From JBFONV01 sp040779335 (GTDB lineage Bacteria > Pseudomonadota > Gammaproteobacteria > Enterobacterales > Alteromonadaceae), in NCBI GenBank assembly GCA_040779335.1, contig JBFONV010000002.1, positions 496,001-560,000 on the forward strand: a DNA stretch of 64,000 nucleotides. The letters are read 5' to 3'. Position numbers and translations under genes: made by a program. The notes beneath the pieces were generated by a model. It had not been told where the DNA came from. It saw only the letters and a list, made by a program, of their open reading frames with translations, and made no database searches. Shown in pieces: positions 18,019 through 26,867 of the stretch. How positions within the stretch are numbered: the first letter of the stretch is position 1; each line of letters opens with the position of its first letter.

Positions 18019-19365
18019 TTACTCGGTTTCTTGCAGCGAATCGCCCAAGGCGTTAATTAAACTATCAATTTCACCTTGCTCTGTAGTAAATGGCAGACCA
18101 AGTTGAATAGTGTCGCCGCCATAGCGCACGTAGAAACCTTTTTGCCAGCATTTCATCGCCACTTCATATGGACGCAACGCCGGTTGTCCCGGCACCGCTT
18201 CGAGTGTTAATGCGCCAGCCAAGCCATAATTACGAATGTCGGTGACGTGTTTAATGCCTTTTAAGCTGTGCAACATTTCTTGAAAATGTGGGGCAATTGA
18301 TTTTACCCGTTCAGGCAGTTGTTCTTTTGCAAGAATATCTAATGATGCTAAGCCAGCAGCACAAGCAACAGGATGCGCTGAGTAAGTATAGCCATGCGGC
18401 AATTCCAGCATATATTCTGGACCGCCCGTTTCCATAAAGGTATCGTAAATGGCTTGTTTAGAGATCACTGCTCCCATAGGTACAACGCCATTGGTCAGCT
18501 GTTTCGCCACCGTCATAATGTCAGGTACTACGCCAAATTCTTCAGCGCCAGTATTCGAGCCCATACGGCCAAAGGCAGTGATCACTTCATCAAAAATCAA
18601 TAAAATATCGTGTTTGTCACAGATTTCACGTAAGCGTTTTAAATAACCAACTGGAGGTGGAATAACGCCAGCGGAACCAGCAAGCGGCTCAACAATCACC
18701 GCGGCAATATTGGACGCGTCATAAAGCGCCACCATTTCTTCAAGCTCATTGGCTAAATGCGCTCCTTCAGTTGGCATACCCTGCACAAATTTATTGTCAG
18801 CCATCATAGTATGAGGTAAATGTCCGGCTTCAATGCCTTGACCATAAATAGCACGGTTAGGACCAATACCACCGACACTGATACCACCAAAGTTTACGCC
18901 ATGATAGCCTTTTGCTCGGCCGATAAAACGGGTTTTACTCGCCATGCCTTTTTTACGCCAATAACCACGGGCAATTTTCAGCGCGGTTTCCACCGACTCA
19001 GAACCCGAACCGGTAAAAAACACTCTGTTTAAGCCTTCAGGCATTAGCTCGGTAATACGATGCGCCAGTTCAAATGATTTAGGATGGCCAAATTGGAATG
19101 CCGGAGAGTAATCAAGCTCTTTTACTTGTCGGCTAACCGCTTCAACAATTTCAGGGCGACTGTGACCAGCACCACATGTCCACAAGCCAGATAAACCATC
19201 AAAAATTTTACGTCCAGTGGCATCGGTATAATAATTACCGTCAGCGGAGACGATCAATCGCGGATCTTTTTTAAACTGACGATTACCCGAAAAAGGCATC
19301 CAGTGAGCATCTAGCTGCTCTTGGCTTAAGCCGCAATATGCCGGATTATTGCTGATATTGTTCAT
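18019..19365 (-). CDS. Omega-amino acid (beta-alanine):pyruvate aminotransferase
   Basis: 448 residues, class-III PLP aminotransferase. Visible are GHSRPEIVEA near the N-terminus, the PLP-phosphate segment FFTGSGSESVETALK, the cofactor-binding aspartate in LIFDEVITAFGR and the Schiff-base lysine in TVAKQLTNG (about 290). The closest functional group is beta-alanine/omega-amino acid:pyruvate transaminase (MPFSGNRQFKKDPR near the start is typical). It moves the amino group of beta-alanine to pyruvate, giving malonate semialdehyde and alanine. It is the first gene of the minus-strand cluster and divergent from a LysR gene, which is its probable regulator. Confidence 0.88.
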   Translation of the reverse strand: MNNISNNPAYCGLSQEQLDAHWMPFSGNRQFKKDPRLIVSADGNYYTDATGRKIFDGLSGLWTCGAGHSRPEIVEAVSRQVKELDYSPAFQFGHPKSFELAHRITELMPEGLNRVFFTGSGSESVETALKIARGYWRKKGMASKTRFIGRAKGYHGVNFGGISVGGIGPNRAIYGQGIEAGHLPHTMMADNKFVQGMPTEGAHLANELEEMVALYDASNIAAVIVEPLAGSAGVIPPPVGYLKRLREICDKHDILLIFDEVITAFGRMGSNTGAEEFGVVPDIMTVAKQLTNGVVPMGAVISKQAIYDTFMETGGPEYMLELPHGYTYSAHPVACAAGLASLDILAKEQLPERVKSIAPHFQEMLHSLKGIKHVTDIRNYGLAGALTLEAVPGQPALRPYEVAMKCWQKGFYVRYGGDTIQLGLPFTTEQGEIDSLINALGDSLQETE

Positions 19366-19397
19366 GAGTCACCAAAAATAGTGTAAGTACTGATTAA

Positions 19398-19470
19398 GTT
19401 GACTCTATTATCAACATCCTGTTAGTTTATTAAATTCAAACTTTTTAAAGTTAAGTTAAGTAAATACTTA
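19398..19470. promoter_or_regulatory. Divergent aminotransferase/LysR promoter region with two inverted repeats
   Basis: GTTGA (19398-19402) and TCAAC (19411-19415) form a LysR-like dyad with an 8-base spacer. TAAGTAAATACTTA (19457-19470) is a perfect 14-base palindrome 38 bases before the LysR start. One or both are likely sites for the LysR protein encoded at 19509; this is inference from position and symmetry. Confidence 0.45.
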
Positions 19471-19508
19471 CCTATATATTTTTACCTATTAGTCTGGATT
19501 TAAGAATA

Positions 19509-20429
19509 ATGAGTCATGCTAAAAACCTACTACCACGACAACTCGGCGACGCCCATATTCGTCTACTGAGGATATTCAAAATTGTCATTGAATCAGGGGG
19601 GTTTGCGGCGGCTGAGGTCGAACTTAATATCAGCCGTCCGGCAATAAGTTTAGCTATTTCCGAATTAGAAAGTCTGCTGAACATGCGTCTGTGTCATCGT
19701 GGTCGAGCCGGATTTTCAATTACTGAACAAGGCCAGCAGGTTTATCAATCGGCGTTGCAGCTATTAACCAGTTTAGAAACCTTTAAAAGTCAGATCAACG
19801 CTATTAATACTGAGCTGGTAGGTGAACTTAATATTGGCATCACCGACAACATGGTCACTATCCCACAAATGCGCATTACTCGAGCATTAAGCGCCTTAAA
19901 ACATCGTGCCCCAGAGGTGATCATCAACATTAGAATGATCCCACCCAATGACATTGAAACCGCTATTCTCGATGGTCATTTACACATAGGGATTGTCCCC
20001 GACTTGCGCACCCTGCCAGGGCTAAATTATTTACCTTTATACAAAGAAAAATCACTGCTTTATTGCAGTGAACAGCACCCATTGTTTAATCAAGATCTTA
20101 ATAAAATTAGTGATAAAGCCCTCGCTAAATACGATGCTGTACTGCCGAGCTACCCTCAACCGGCAACCATTAAACGTCAGCAAAAAGCACTTAAAGCCAC
20201 CGCAACCTCTACCGATAGAGAAGGCATCGCTTTTTTGATTTTAACCGGCAGATTTGTGGGTTTTCTGCCCAACCATTTTGCTAAACGTTGGGTCGCGCAA
20301 GACAAAATGCGCGCAATAGAGCCTCACCACAGGTACTTTGAGACTCACTACTCCGCCGTTACTCGAAAAGGCGCACGTGCCCATTTAATTTTAGATGCTT
20401 ACATGGAAGAGCTCGCCAAAACAAAATAA
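19509..20429 (+). CDS. LysR-family transcriptional regulator
   Basis: 306 residues. The N-terminal winged helix-turn-helix (about 15-75) has the usual LysR pattern (GGFAAAEVELNISRPAISLAIS, then LESLLNMRLCHR). The remainder is a LysR substrate-binding domain (about 100-300) with GELNIGITDN and LHIGIVPDLR strands. It is transcribed away from the aminotransferase-mmsA-bicupin-ALDH-oxidase cluster and is the only regulator there, so it probably controls that cluster in response to an amine or beta-alanine-type metabolite. The inducer is not deducible. Confidence 0.9.
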   Translation: MSHAKNLLPRQLGDAHIRLLRIFKIVIESGGFAAAEVELNISRPAISLAISELESLLNMRLCHRGRAGFSITEQGQQVYQSALQLLTSLETFKSQINAINTELVGELNIGITDNMVTIPQMRITRALSALKHRAPEVIINIRMIPPNDIETAILDGHLHIGIVPDLRTLPGLNYLPLYKEKSLLYCSEQHPLFNQDLNKISDKALAKYDAVLPSYPQPATIKRQQKALKATATSTDREGIAFLILTGRFVGFLPNHFAKRWVAQDKMRAIEPHHRYFETHYSAVTRKGARAHLILDAYMEELAKTK

Positions 20430-20504
20430 CTTAACTTCATATAGATCAGGTAACTAGAATCAACAAAGGGGTAATGTTTTTTCTATTGCGAAAACAATTG
20501 TATA

Positions 20505-20523
20505 AATAAAAATGATTTTTATT
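20505..20523. promoter_or_regulatory. 19-base A/T palindrome upstream of a small secreted protein gene
   Basis: AATAAAAAT and ATTTTTATT flank a single G, a perfect dyad about 170 bases upstream of the ATG at 20693. It could be a regulator site. With such simple composition chance is also possible. Confidence 0.3.
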
Positions 20524-20692
20524 ACAATTACGGCGTCTATTTGTATAACTCAACTATACTTACGCGCATCCCAAGCAGCAGTTCTACTTGAGTATGAGGC
20601 GTTGTAAACTTTTGTTTTTGATTTTTTGGCAAATAAATATTCAGCTTTGAAAGTCTTCAACGCCTAACCTTCCATATATTGGAGTACGTAAA

Positions 20693-21142
20693 ATGAAAGC
20701 AGGAATAGTAGCATTTCTCTGTCTATTAATGAGTTATGTAGCAATTGCAAAGGACCGACTAGAAGTTTATGAAGACTATAACCTAGGTAAAGAAATAATC
20801 ACCATGACCACAGTCAAGATTGACTCAAATATGGGTGACGTATATCTTGCTGGCCTGAGTCAAAGCTGGGTAAAAGCCGTCACAATCCAAAAAGAATTAG
20901 GATTTATCAAAGACTTTAAGATATACGGCAGTGAACTACCGGAAAGTGGTGATTTTAATATGGTGCTAATGGTAATGTTTGATAATGCAGCCGATTTAGA
21001 ACCCAGTCAGAAAAAATATGCCACTTTCATGAAAAAATGGGGTGACGAAAATCAAAAGAAATCTAACAAAATATCCGCTAAGTATCCTGAAGTAAGAACG
21101 TTAACAGGTGAATACAGGCTTAGAGAAATTATGATAAAATAG
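20693..21142 (+). CDS. Small secreted protein of unknown function
   Basis: 149 residues, signal peptide of about 19 residues ending near AIAKD. The mature part (VYLAGLSQSWVKAVTIQKELGFIKDFKIYGSE-type helix/strand pattern, split here by description only) resembles small dimeric alpha/beta-barrel proteins, but I do not recognise a named family. GGAG lies 9 bases before the ATG, and a strong terminator follows at once, so the gene is a single transcription unit. No function is assigned. Confidence 0.7.
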   Translation: MKAGIVAFLCLLMSYVAIAKDRLEVYEDYNLGKEIITMTTVKIDSNMGDVYLAGLSQSWVKAVTIQKELGFIKDFKIYGSELPESGDFNMVLMVMFDNAADLEPSQKKYATFMKKWGDENQKKSNKISAKYPEVRTLTGEYRLREIMIK

Positions 21143-21148
21143 CCCTCT

Positions 21149-21168
21149 GGGGACTCAGTCCCCTTTTT
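21149..21168 (+). terminator. Rho-independent terminator
   Basis: GGGGAC and GTCCCC pair around TCA and are followed by five T. It starts 6 bases after the stop of the secreted-protein gene. Confidence 0.9.
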
Positions 21169-21323
21169 AAATACCCTTCCTCTAACCTAGCACGTATCTC
21201 ATTATCTTTATAAGCCACTTAAAATATGAAAAAGACATTATCTCTTTTTATTGATGACATTTAATTCACGTTACTCGCGCTAATGTTTATACTAATAGTG
21301 TTGTTTTTTTTACGGGAGATTGT

Positions 21324-23450
21324 GTGAGTAATTGTCGCTATAGATTGTTCCAAATATGCGTGTTGTTATTGTTAATAACCAATATGGCATTTGCTCAAGA
21401 ACAGCTAAGCTTGTCGGCTCTTGAAGAGTCAGTGATTCAAGCTCGTGATAAAGGTGAAATAGAGCTTGCAGAACAACGAGCACAAGAATTTCTGGATGCA
21501 GCACAACAACAAGAGCACGAATTATACGAAGCCGATGCGTATTTTCAGCAAGCACGTAACGCCATGGAGCGTAATCAATACACCGTTGCACAAACCTCAT
21601 TAAATAAAGCCCTTGTAGGATATATTAACCAAGGCGAGCAACGCAAAATTGGACAAGCATATCGTCAGTTAGGTCTAACTTATCGATACCAATCAAATTA
21701 TCGTAGGGCATTGGAACATATATACCAAGCACTGCAGATTTTTCAGCAGCTAGACAGTAAAAAAGATATTAGTTCAGCTTATAACAGCGTTGGTGTTGTA
21801 CAAGATAAAATGGGGCTTTATGAAGAAGCCGCTGAAGCCCACCAAAAAGCATTAGAAATAGACTACGCATTAGGAGATGTCTCAGGCATTGCCAGCGCTT
21901 TGTATAATATTGGCGCTATTCGCCAAAGCATGGGCGATTATGATGTTGCACTTAAATATTTTAATGACGCATTAAAAATAGATACTGAGTCTGGAGACAT
22001 CAAAAATATTGCTTATAGCAATAATAAAATTGGCTATTTGTTAAGTTCGATGGGCGACCATGCAAAGGCAAGAATACATATCAATAAAGCGCTGGAGTTA
22101 TTTCGTCAATTACAAGCACCAAGAGACATCGACTGGGCACTTTCAACACTCGCAAAACTTGAGTTAAATGTCGGTAATTATGATGAAGCCAATAGGCTCA
22201 TTAACGGCGTTATCGAGCGCGCTATTACGAAGAAATACCATAGTTTATTAGTCAACGCCTATTTAATTGCCGCAGAGCTCGCCTATCAGCAACAAAATTT
22301 TAGCGCTGCGCTTGCCCATGTTGAAGCGGGAACAGAGCAGGCTAAATTAAACAATGAGCTGGCCCAAGAAGCCCTTTTTGGCGAATTACGGATGAAAGTT
22401 CATGTTGCTAAGGGCTCACTAGAACAAGCATTTGAAGCACTTCAACATCAAAAAGTTCTAGACCGAAAAATTTTCAACGAAAAACGAGCCGACTCAATTG
22501 CTAAAGTTCAAGCACAAACCGAATTTATCCGTCGTGATCATCAAATAGAATTATTAAAAAAAGCAGAGGCATTACAGCAAGCAAACGCTGAGCGACAATT
22601 ACTTTCACGCAAGTTTTGGATAGCAGGTATTATAACCTTCTCACTAATAGCGTTTTTAATCTATGGCCGATTATTACAACGTCGAATTAATAGCAAGCTA
22701 AGTCAACAAGTTAAAGATCGTACCAAAGAGTTACAAAAAAGAAATAGAGAATTGGCTGTGGCATATCAACGCATTGAAGCAATAAGCCAGACCGATAAAC
22801 TTACTGGTATCAACAATCGCCGCTTTTTAGAAAATAACATCAATGCTGATATTGAGCAGTGTCATCGAATGTACAAAGACTGGCACAAAGGTAAAGCGCC
22901 ACAACCTGAACATGCCGATATCGTGGTGTTTATTCTTGATATCGACAACTTTAAACAAGTAAATGATCAATACGGGCATCAAGCAGGTGATAACGTTTTG
23001 GTACAGTTTGCTCAGCGCATGGCAAAAGTATTTCGTAGTACCGATTATCTAGTGCGCTGGGGCGGCGAAGAATTCGTTGCTGTAGCAAGATTTATTAGTA
23101 GAGACGATGCACAAGTATTAGCAAGTCGCATGTTGCGTGCGATTAACGAAACCCCCTTTGACTTACTAGACGGCCAACGAGAAATACAAACCTGCTCAAT
23201 TGGTTTTGCTTGCTATCCGCCGATACGTGAAAGTGATAACAATAGTGATTGGTGCGCCCTAATGTCACTTGCCGACGCTTGTCTTTATAAAGTGAAAGAA
23301 TCAGGCAAGAATAGCTGGCTAGGGGTAAATGCCGTTCACCATAACGTTGTATTTACTCAAGAAATTAATCGTCACACATTGCCCGCGCTCATTCGGCAAA
23401 ACATGCTGGAATTGAGTATGCCTAGCACTAGCATTGATAAACAAGCATAA
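21324..23450 (+). CDS. TPR-repeat sensor diguanylate cyclase (GGDEF)
   Basis: 708 residues beginning at GTG with GGGAGA just upstream. A signal peptide (about 1-24) leads into an exported domain with about seven tetratricopeptide repeats (about 60-390). A coiled-coil segment, one membrane span (about 432-452), a second coiled coil and a cytoplasmic GGDEF domain (about 490-660) follow, with DKLTGINNRR, DIDNFKQVND and an intact GGEEF motif. It is a membrane-bound cyclase whose periplasmic TPR part would sense proteins or peptides. This layout is common in Alteromonadales and Shewanellaceae. It may be functionally linked with the solute-binding protein encoded next. Confidence 0.92.
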   Translation: MSNCRYRLFQICVLLLLITNMAFAQEQLSLSALEESVIQARDKGEIELAEQRAQEFLDAAQQQEHELYEADAYFQQARNAMERNQYTVAQTSLNKALVGYINQGEQRKIGQAYRQLGLTYRYQSNYRRALEHIYQALQIFQQLDSKKDISSAYNSVGVVQDKMGLYEEAAEAHQKALEIDYALGDVSGIASALYNIGAIRQSMGDYDVALKYFNDALKIDTESGDIKNIAYSNNKIGYLLSSMGDHAKARIHINKALELFRQLQAPRDIDWALSTLAKLELNVGNYDEANRLINGVIERAITKKYHSLLVNAYLIAAELAYQQQNFSAALAHVEAGTEQAKLNNELAQEALFGELRMKVHVAKGSLEQAFEALQHQKVLDRKIFNEKRADSIAKVQAQTEFIRRDHQIELLKKAEALQQANAERQLLSRKFWIAGIITFSLIAFLIYGRLLQRRINSKLSQQVKDRTKELQKRNRELAVAYQRIEAISQTDKLTGINNRRFLENNINADIEQCHRMYKDWHKGKAPQPEHADIVVFILDIDNFKQVNDQYGHQAGDNVLVQFAQRMAKVFRSTDYLVRWGGEEFVAVARFISRDDAQVLASRMLRAINETPFDLLDGQREIQTCSIGFACYPPIRESDNNSDWCALMSLADACLYKVKESGKNSWLGVNAVHHNVVFTQEINRHTLPALIRQNMLELSMPSTSIDKQA

Positions 23451-23620
23451 TTTTGTATAGCAGACTACTATAGATAGAAAGCTCGGTCGGTTTATTTAAA
23501 TAAGATATTGTAAACCCACCAATGGCGCGCCACATTATTAACAATAACGAACTAACTATTGATGATAGAAACATATATAAAAACCGATCAAATCAACCAT
23601 TTAATATACAAGTAGACGTT

Positions 23621-24337
23621 TTGAAAAAAATAAGTTTATTAATTGGCGTAATATTAATGTGTATTGCTCTGCAAGCGTTTGCAGAGGAACCAGTCGCATT
23701 AGAAATCAGTGAATGGCGACCCTATGTCTACATGGAAGACGGTCAACCAAAAGGTTTTTCGTACGACATAGTCAAAACGTTATTCGAACGGGCAAATATT
23801 CAATATGATTTTCAAATAAAGCCTTGGGCAAGAGTCTATAAAAATGGATTAGAGAAAAAAAATTATTTTATCCCAGGGCTCGGGCGCACACTTAAACGGG
23901 AGCCAGCATTTCAATGGATTGGGCCACTCACCAAAGGCATTGATATTTACTTTTACAAACTGAAAACTGATGCTGTTCAAATTCGCAACCTTGATGAGGC
24001 TAAAGAATATTCAGTTGGTGTCGAAAGAGGTTCTTACTACCAAGACTTTCTCGAAGCGCATTTCCCCAAAGATAAAAGGCAGCCTGTCAGTCAGCCCGAT
24101 CAACTACTTAAAATCCTCATGGCGAAACGAGTTAAGTTCATCTTATTAGACGAAGCGAGAATGCTAAAAATAGCAGAGAAATTAGGCGTCGATGCAAACT
24201 TATTTGAAAAGTCGTTATTTGCGTTTACTGTACAAGACTATTTAGCGGCAAGCCTTAATACGAATACGGCATTGGTTGATAAATTAAAACAAGCTTATCT
24301 GGAACTTAAAGCAGAAGGTTTGATTAATTTACACTAA
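23621..24337 (+). CDS. Periplasmic solute-binding protein, family 3 type
   Basis: 238 residues if it starts at the TTG at 23621, which gives a normal signal peptide (LKKISLLIGVILMCIALQAFA). The longer frame from the ATG at 23522 would place 33 polar residues before that signal, and neither start has a clear SD. The mature protein has the opening of amino-acid-type binding proteins (ISEWRPYVYMEDGQPKGFSYD) and the PWARVY and GVERGSYY segments. No ABC permease or ATPase is nearby, so it is an orphan, as often seen in Alteromonadales. Whether it scavenges or acts as a sensor is unknown. Confidence 0.78.
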   Translation: MKKISLLIGVILMCIALQAFAEEPVALEISEWRPYVYMEDGQPKGFSYDIVKTLFERANIQYDFQIKPWARVYKNGLEKKNYFIPGLGRTLKREPAFQWIGPLTKGIDIYFYKLKTDAVQIRNLDEAKEYSVGVERGSYYQDFLEAHFPKDKRQPVSQPDQLLKILMAKRVKFILLDEARMLKIAEKLGVDANLFEKSLFAFTVQDYLAASLNTNTALVDKLKQAYLELKAEGLINLH

Positions 24338-24417
24338 GGTCTGGTTAATTTAGCCATTATACTTTCTAATAGGTATCATATTGATAACGTTAACTTGATA
24401 AGAATGAGAGAGTAAAA

Positions 24418-24609
24418 ATGAATAATAAAATCATCGGAATTGTACTTATCATCGCAGGTGTTGCTCTAGCCATTTGGGGTTATAACATTTATGACTCAGC
24501 TAGCGCGACAATGAGTCGTGCGCTTAACGGTGATACCCCAATTGAAGCTTGGGCTGGAATGGTTGGTGGTGTAATTGCAGTTTTAATTGGTATCACAAGG
24601 ATAAAGTAA
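24418..24609 (+). CDS. DUF3185-type small membrane protein
   Basis: 63 residues with two hydrophobic segments (about 4-24 and 43-60) separated by a short polar loop (YDSASATMSRALNGDTP), the DUF3185 pattern. AGAGAG lies 6 bases upstream of the ATG. Function unknown. It is the first of four closely spaced plus-strand genes. Confidence 0.75.
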   Translation: MNNKIIGIVLIIAGVALAIWGYNIYDSASATMSRALNGDTPIEAWAGMVGGVIAVLIGITRIK

Positions 24610-24658
24610 GTGCTCACTCGCTACAAAAACATTAAACAATAATCAGAGAAAAATTAAG

Positions 24659-25066
24659 ATGTACCTTGGAAAGTGTTTATGTGGTGAAGTACAAATCACG
24701 ATAAGCGGTAAAATAAGTGACATTATTCATTGTCACTGTTCACTTTGTAGAAAAAATAGTGGTACTGCCTATGCCACAAACGGTTTCATAAATGCAGCTG
24801 ATTTTAACATCACCTCCGGTGAACAATATATCAATGTATTTTCATTTAAACCTGGACGAAATAGACACTTTTGCTCAAAGTGCGGCTCACCAGTTTATAG
24901 TTCAAATACGCAAGATGCTGCACGCTACAGAATTAGGTTAGGTATTCTTGATTCAGATATCGTCGAAAAACCAATGTCCCATAACTTTGTGTCATCAAAA
25001 GCAAATTGGGAAGATCTCGATGCGAATTTACCAAGATACGAAGGATTAGAACCTAATCGCAAATAA
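24659..25066 (+). CDS. GFA-family (CENP-V) zinc protein
   Basis: 135 residues with the GFA zinc-binding pattern: CLCGEV, then HCHCSLCRKNSG, and a second site FCSKCGSPVYS. The family was named from glutathione-dependent formaldehyde-activating enzyme, but most members have no proven activity. All zinc-ligand cysteines appear present. It is the second gene of a short plus-strand run. Confidence 0.88.
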   Translation: MYLGKCLCGEVQITISGKISDIIHCHCSLCRKNSGTAYATNGFINAADFNITSGEQYINVFSFKPGRNRHFCSKCGSPVYSSNTQDAARYRIRLGILDSDIVEKPMSHNFVSSKANWEDLDANLPRYEGLEPNRK

Positions 25067-25092
25067 AATAAAAAAGTTCACAAGGAAATCTG

Positions 25093-25413
25093 ATGAGTGA
25101 ACTTGTCGTCACCGTTATATTCGTATTTTTTACCGCTGTGCTACCCTGTTTAATATTCGGTTATCTTATCGCTTTTCGCAATCGCAGAGGCCTTATTGCT
25201 GGCTGGAGAGATAGTAAAGTATCAAAACCTAAAGCCAGTGGCAAAATTATCGGTATCAGCTTAATGGTTATGGCAGTGCTAATCGCTATAGTCACTTTAC
25301 TCTGGTCCGCCAAACTTATCGCATCGTCGGCACTTGCCTATTATTTAATACCAATAACCTTAATACCTTTGTTTGGAGTTGTTTATATTAATCTGAAATT
25401 TGGTGTAAAGTAA
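25093..25413 (+). CDS. DUF3784-like small membrane protein
   Basis: 106 residues with three hydrophobic segments (about 4-25, 53-72, 78-98) and an AAGGA SD before the ATG. The first helix and the GLIAGW stretch fit the DUF3784 group. Function unknown. Its last 178 bases are repeated with high identity at 26637-26814. Confidence 0.7.
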   Translation: MSELVVTVIFVFFTAVLPCLIFGYLIAFRNRRGLIAGWRDSKVSKPKASGKIIGISLMVMAVLIAIVTLLWSAKLIASSALAYYLIPITLIPLFGVVYINLKFGVK

Positions 25414-25446
25414 AAATACGGTGTTAATAAGTTATCAGACAATCAT

Positions 25447-26289
25447 ATGGAATTAGAAGAGCATAACCAGCTACTCCAAGACGTTATTGAGATCCAAGAA
25501 AAGTCCATTGCATTGTCTGTAATAGAAGCCATTGCTCGAAATGAGAATATTCAAAAACAATATGAAAAAAGTAACAAAAATCATCTTTACTCGTTGATCC
25601 TGCTTTCGTTGACTCATAAAGCATACCGCGAAGACGAAGCAAAGAAGCTATGGCATAAAATCACAGCGCACATGCAACTTCTAGAAAAGAACCTAGGTAG
25701 ACAGGTTGGCATTTCTGTTGCCACCTTAGATTATTTATCAAACATTACCCGCGTACTAACCAATCCTATTATTATCGAAGAGGCAAAAAGTGAAGTTGTC
25801 GCTGAATTTTCAACTATAGATGAACTAACCCAACTTTATGTTAGAGATGTATTTGATATAACCTTGTTAAAAAATATTCACGAGTCTACACGAGCTCACA
25901 CTTCCTTGTGCTTACTTATGATAGATGTTGATGATTTTAAAAAAGTTAATGATCATTATGGACACCAAAAAGGCGATGAAGCGCTGCACAAAATCGGCCA
26001 TTGCCTCAACAAGCGAATACGAGAAATGGATTTGGCGGCACGCTATGGTGGCGAGGAATTAGCAGTAATTCTCCCCAACACAGATATTGAAGAGGCTTAC
26101 ATTATTGGTGAACGCATTAGAAAAGATATCAAAAAATTAGATTTCGATGGGTTTTCTGTCACGGTTAGCATCGGCATAGGTAGCACAAACAAACCAAAAA
26201 ACACGCCAGAATCCCTTATAAAACAAGCCGACACTGCCTTGTATAAAGCCAAAGCAGCAGGCAAAAATCAAACCGTTAAATACGGTTAA
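25447..26289 (+). CDS. Cytoplasmic diguanylate cyclase (GGDEF)
   Basis: 280 residues. A helical N-terminal region of about 120 residues without a recognised sensor fold precedes a GGDEF domain (about 125-278) with DELTQLYVRDVFD, MIDVDDFKKVND and an active-site GGEEL, an accepted variant of GGDEF. No membrane segment is present. It follows the small membrane-protein gene by 33 bases and may be co-transcribed. Confidence 0.88.
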   Translation: MELEEHNQLLQDVIEIQEKSIALSVIEAIARNENIQKQYEKSNKNHLYSLILLSLTHKAYREDEAKKLWHKITAHMQLLEKNLGRQVGISVATLDYLSNITRVLTNPIIIEEAKSEVVAEFSTIDELTQLYVRDVFDITLLKNIHESTRAHTSLCLLMIDVDDFKKVNDHYGHQKGDEALHKIGHCLNKRIREMDLAARYGGEELAVILPNTDIEEAYIIGERIRKDIKKLDFDGFSVTVSIGIGSTNKPKNTPESLIKQADTALYKAKAAGKNQTVKYG

Positions 26290-26369
26290 TAGGCTGATTG
26301 CAGCATTTCAGAGCTGTAAAAGTACTTAGCATCGATATCTAGCCATGACTGCAACTCTAACTTAGCTTT

Positions 26370-26585
26370 TCAAAGCAATGCGCGTGCCTCTTCGTTAAGG
26401 CCTGCCTGCTGATAGCTATAAATTCGATTGCTACCATTTCCTTTGAATTTGGTTAACTTAAAATATCTAACTGACAGATTATAATTTCCTGTACGAGTCT
26501 CCGCTCTTGCACGAAGCCAATTACCTAACGAATCATCTTCACTGCGAGGACACAACTTCCTTATTTGGTTTATATATAATGTAGT
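26370..26585 (-). pseudogene. Possible C-terminal fragment of a TPR-type protein
   Basis: The minus-strand frame ending at 26370 reads like the tail of a repeat protein (NWLRARAETRTGNYNLSVRYF, shown here in part; then QQAGLNEEARALL and stop). It has no proper start: upstream the frame runs into the antisense of the DUF3784 duplicate. A gene fragment left by rearrangement is the simplest view, but chance is possible. Confidence 0.3.
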
Positions 26586-26636
26586 GTTCCCATTAAACCA
26601 ATATTTTAATGCAGCAATAATCATCCTAGATAGAGT

Positions 26637-26814
26637 CAGTAGCAAAATTATCAGCATCAGTTTAATGGTAATAGCAGTGCTAATCGCTATAGTCACTTTA
26701 CTCTGGTCTGCCACACTTATCGCTTCGTCGGCACTTGCCTATTATTTAATACCAATAACCTTATTACCTTTGTTTAGAGTTGTTTATATTAATCTGAAAT
26801 TTGCTGTTAAGTAG
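26637..26814 (+). pseudogene. Truncated duplicate of the DUF3784-like gene
   Basis: These 178 bases match 25236-25413 with only scattered substitutions and end at the same stop. The copy lacks the first 48 codons and has no SD or start of its own in register with the parent gene. The reading frame is still open, so the duplication is recent. It is best treated as a remnant. Confidence 0.8.
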
Positions 26815-26867
26815 TCGACAAAGGTAAAAAACAATTTAATCTTGTTTTATTAGCGCATTACCCATAC

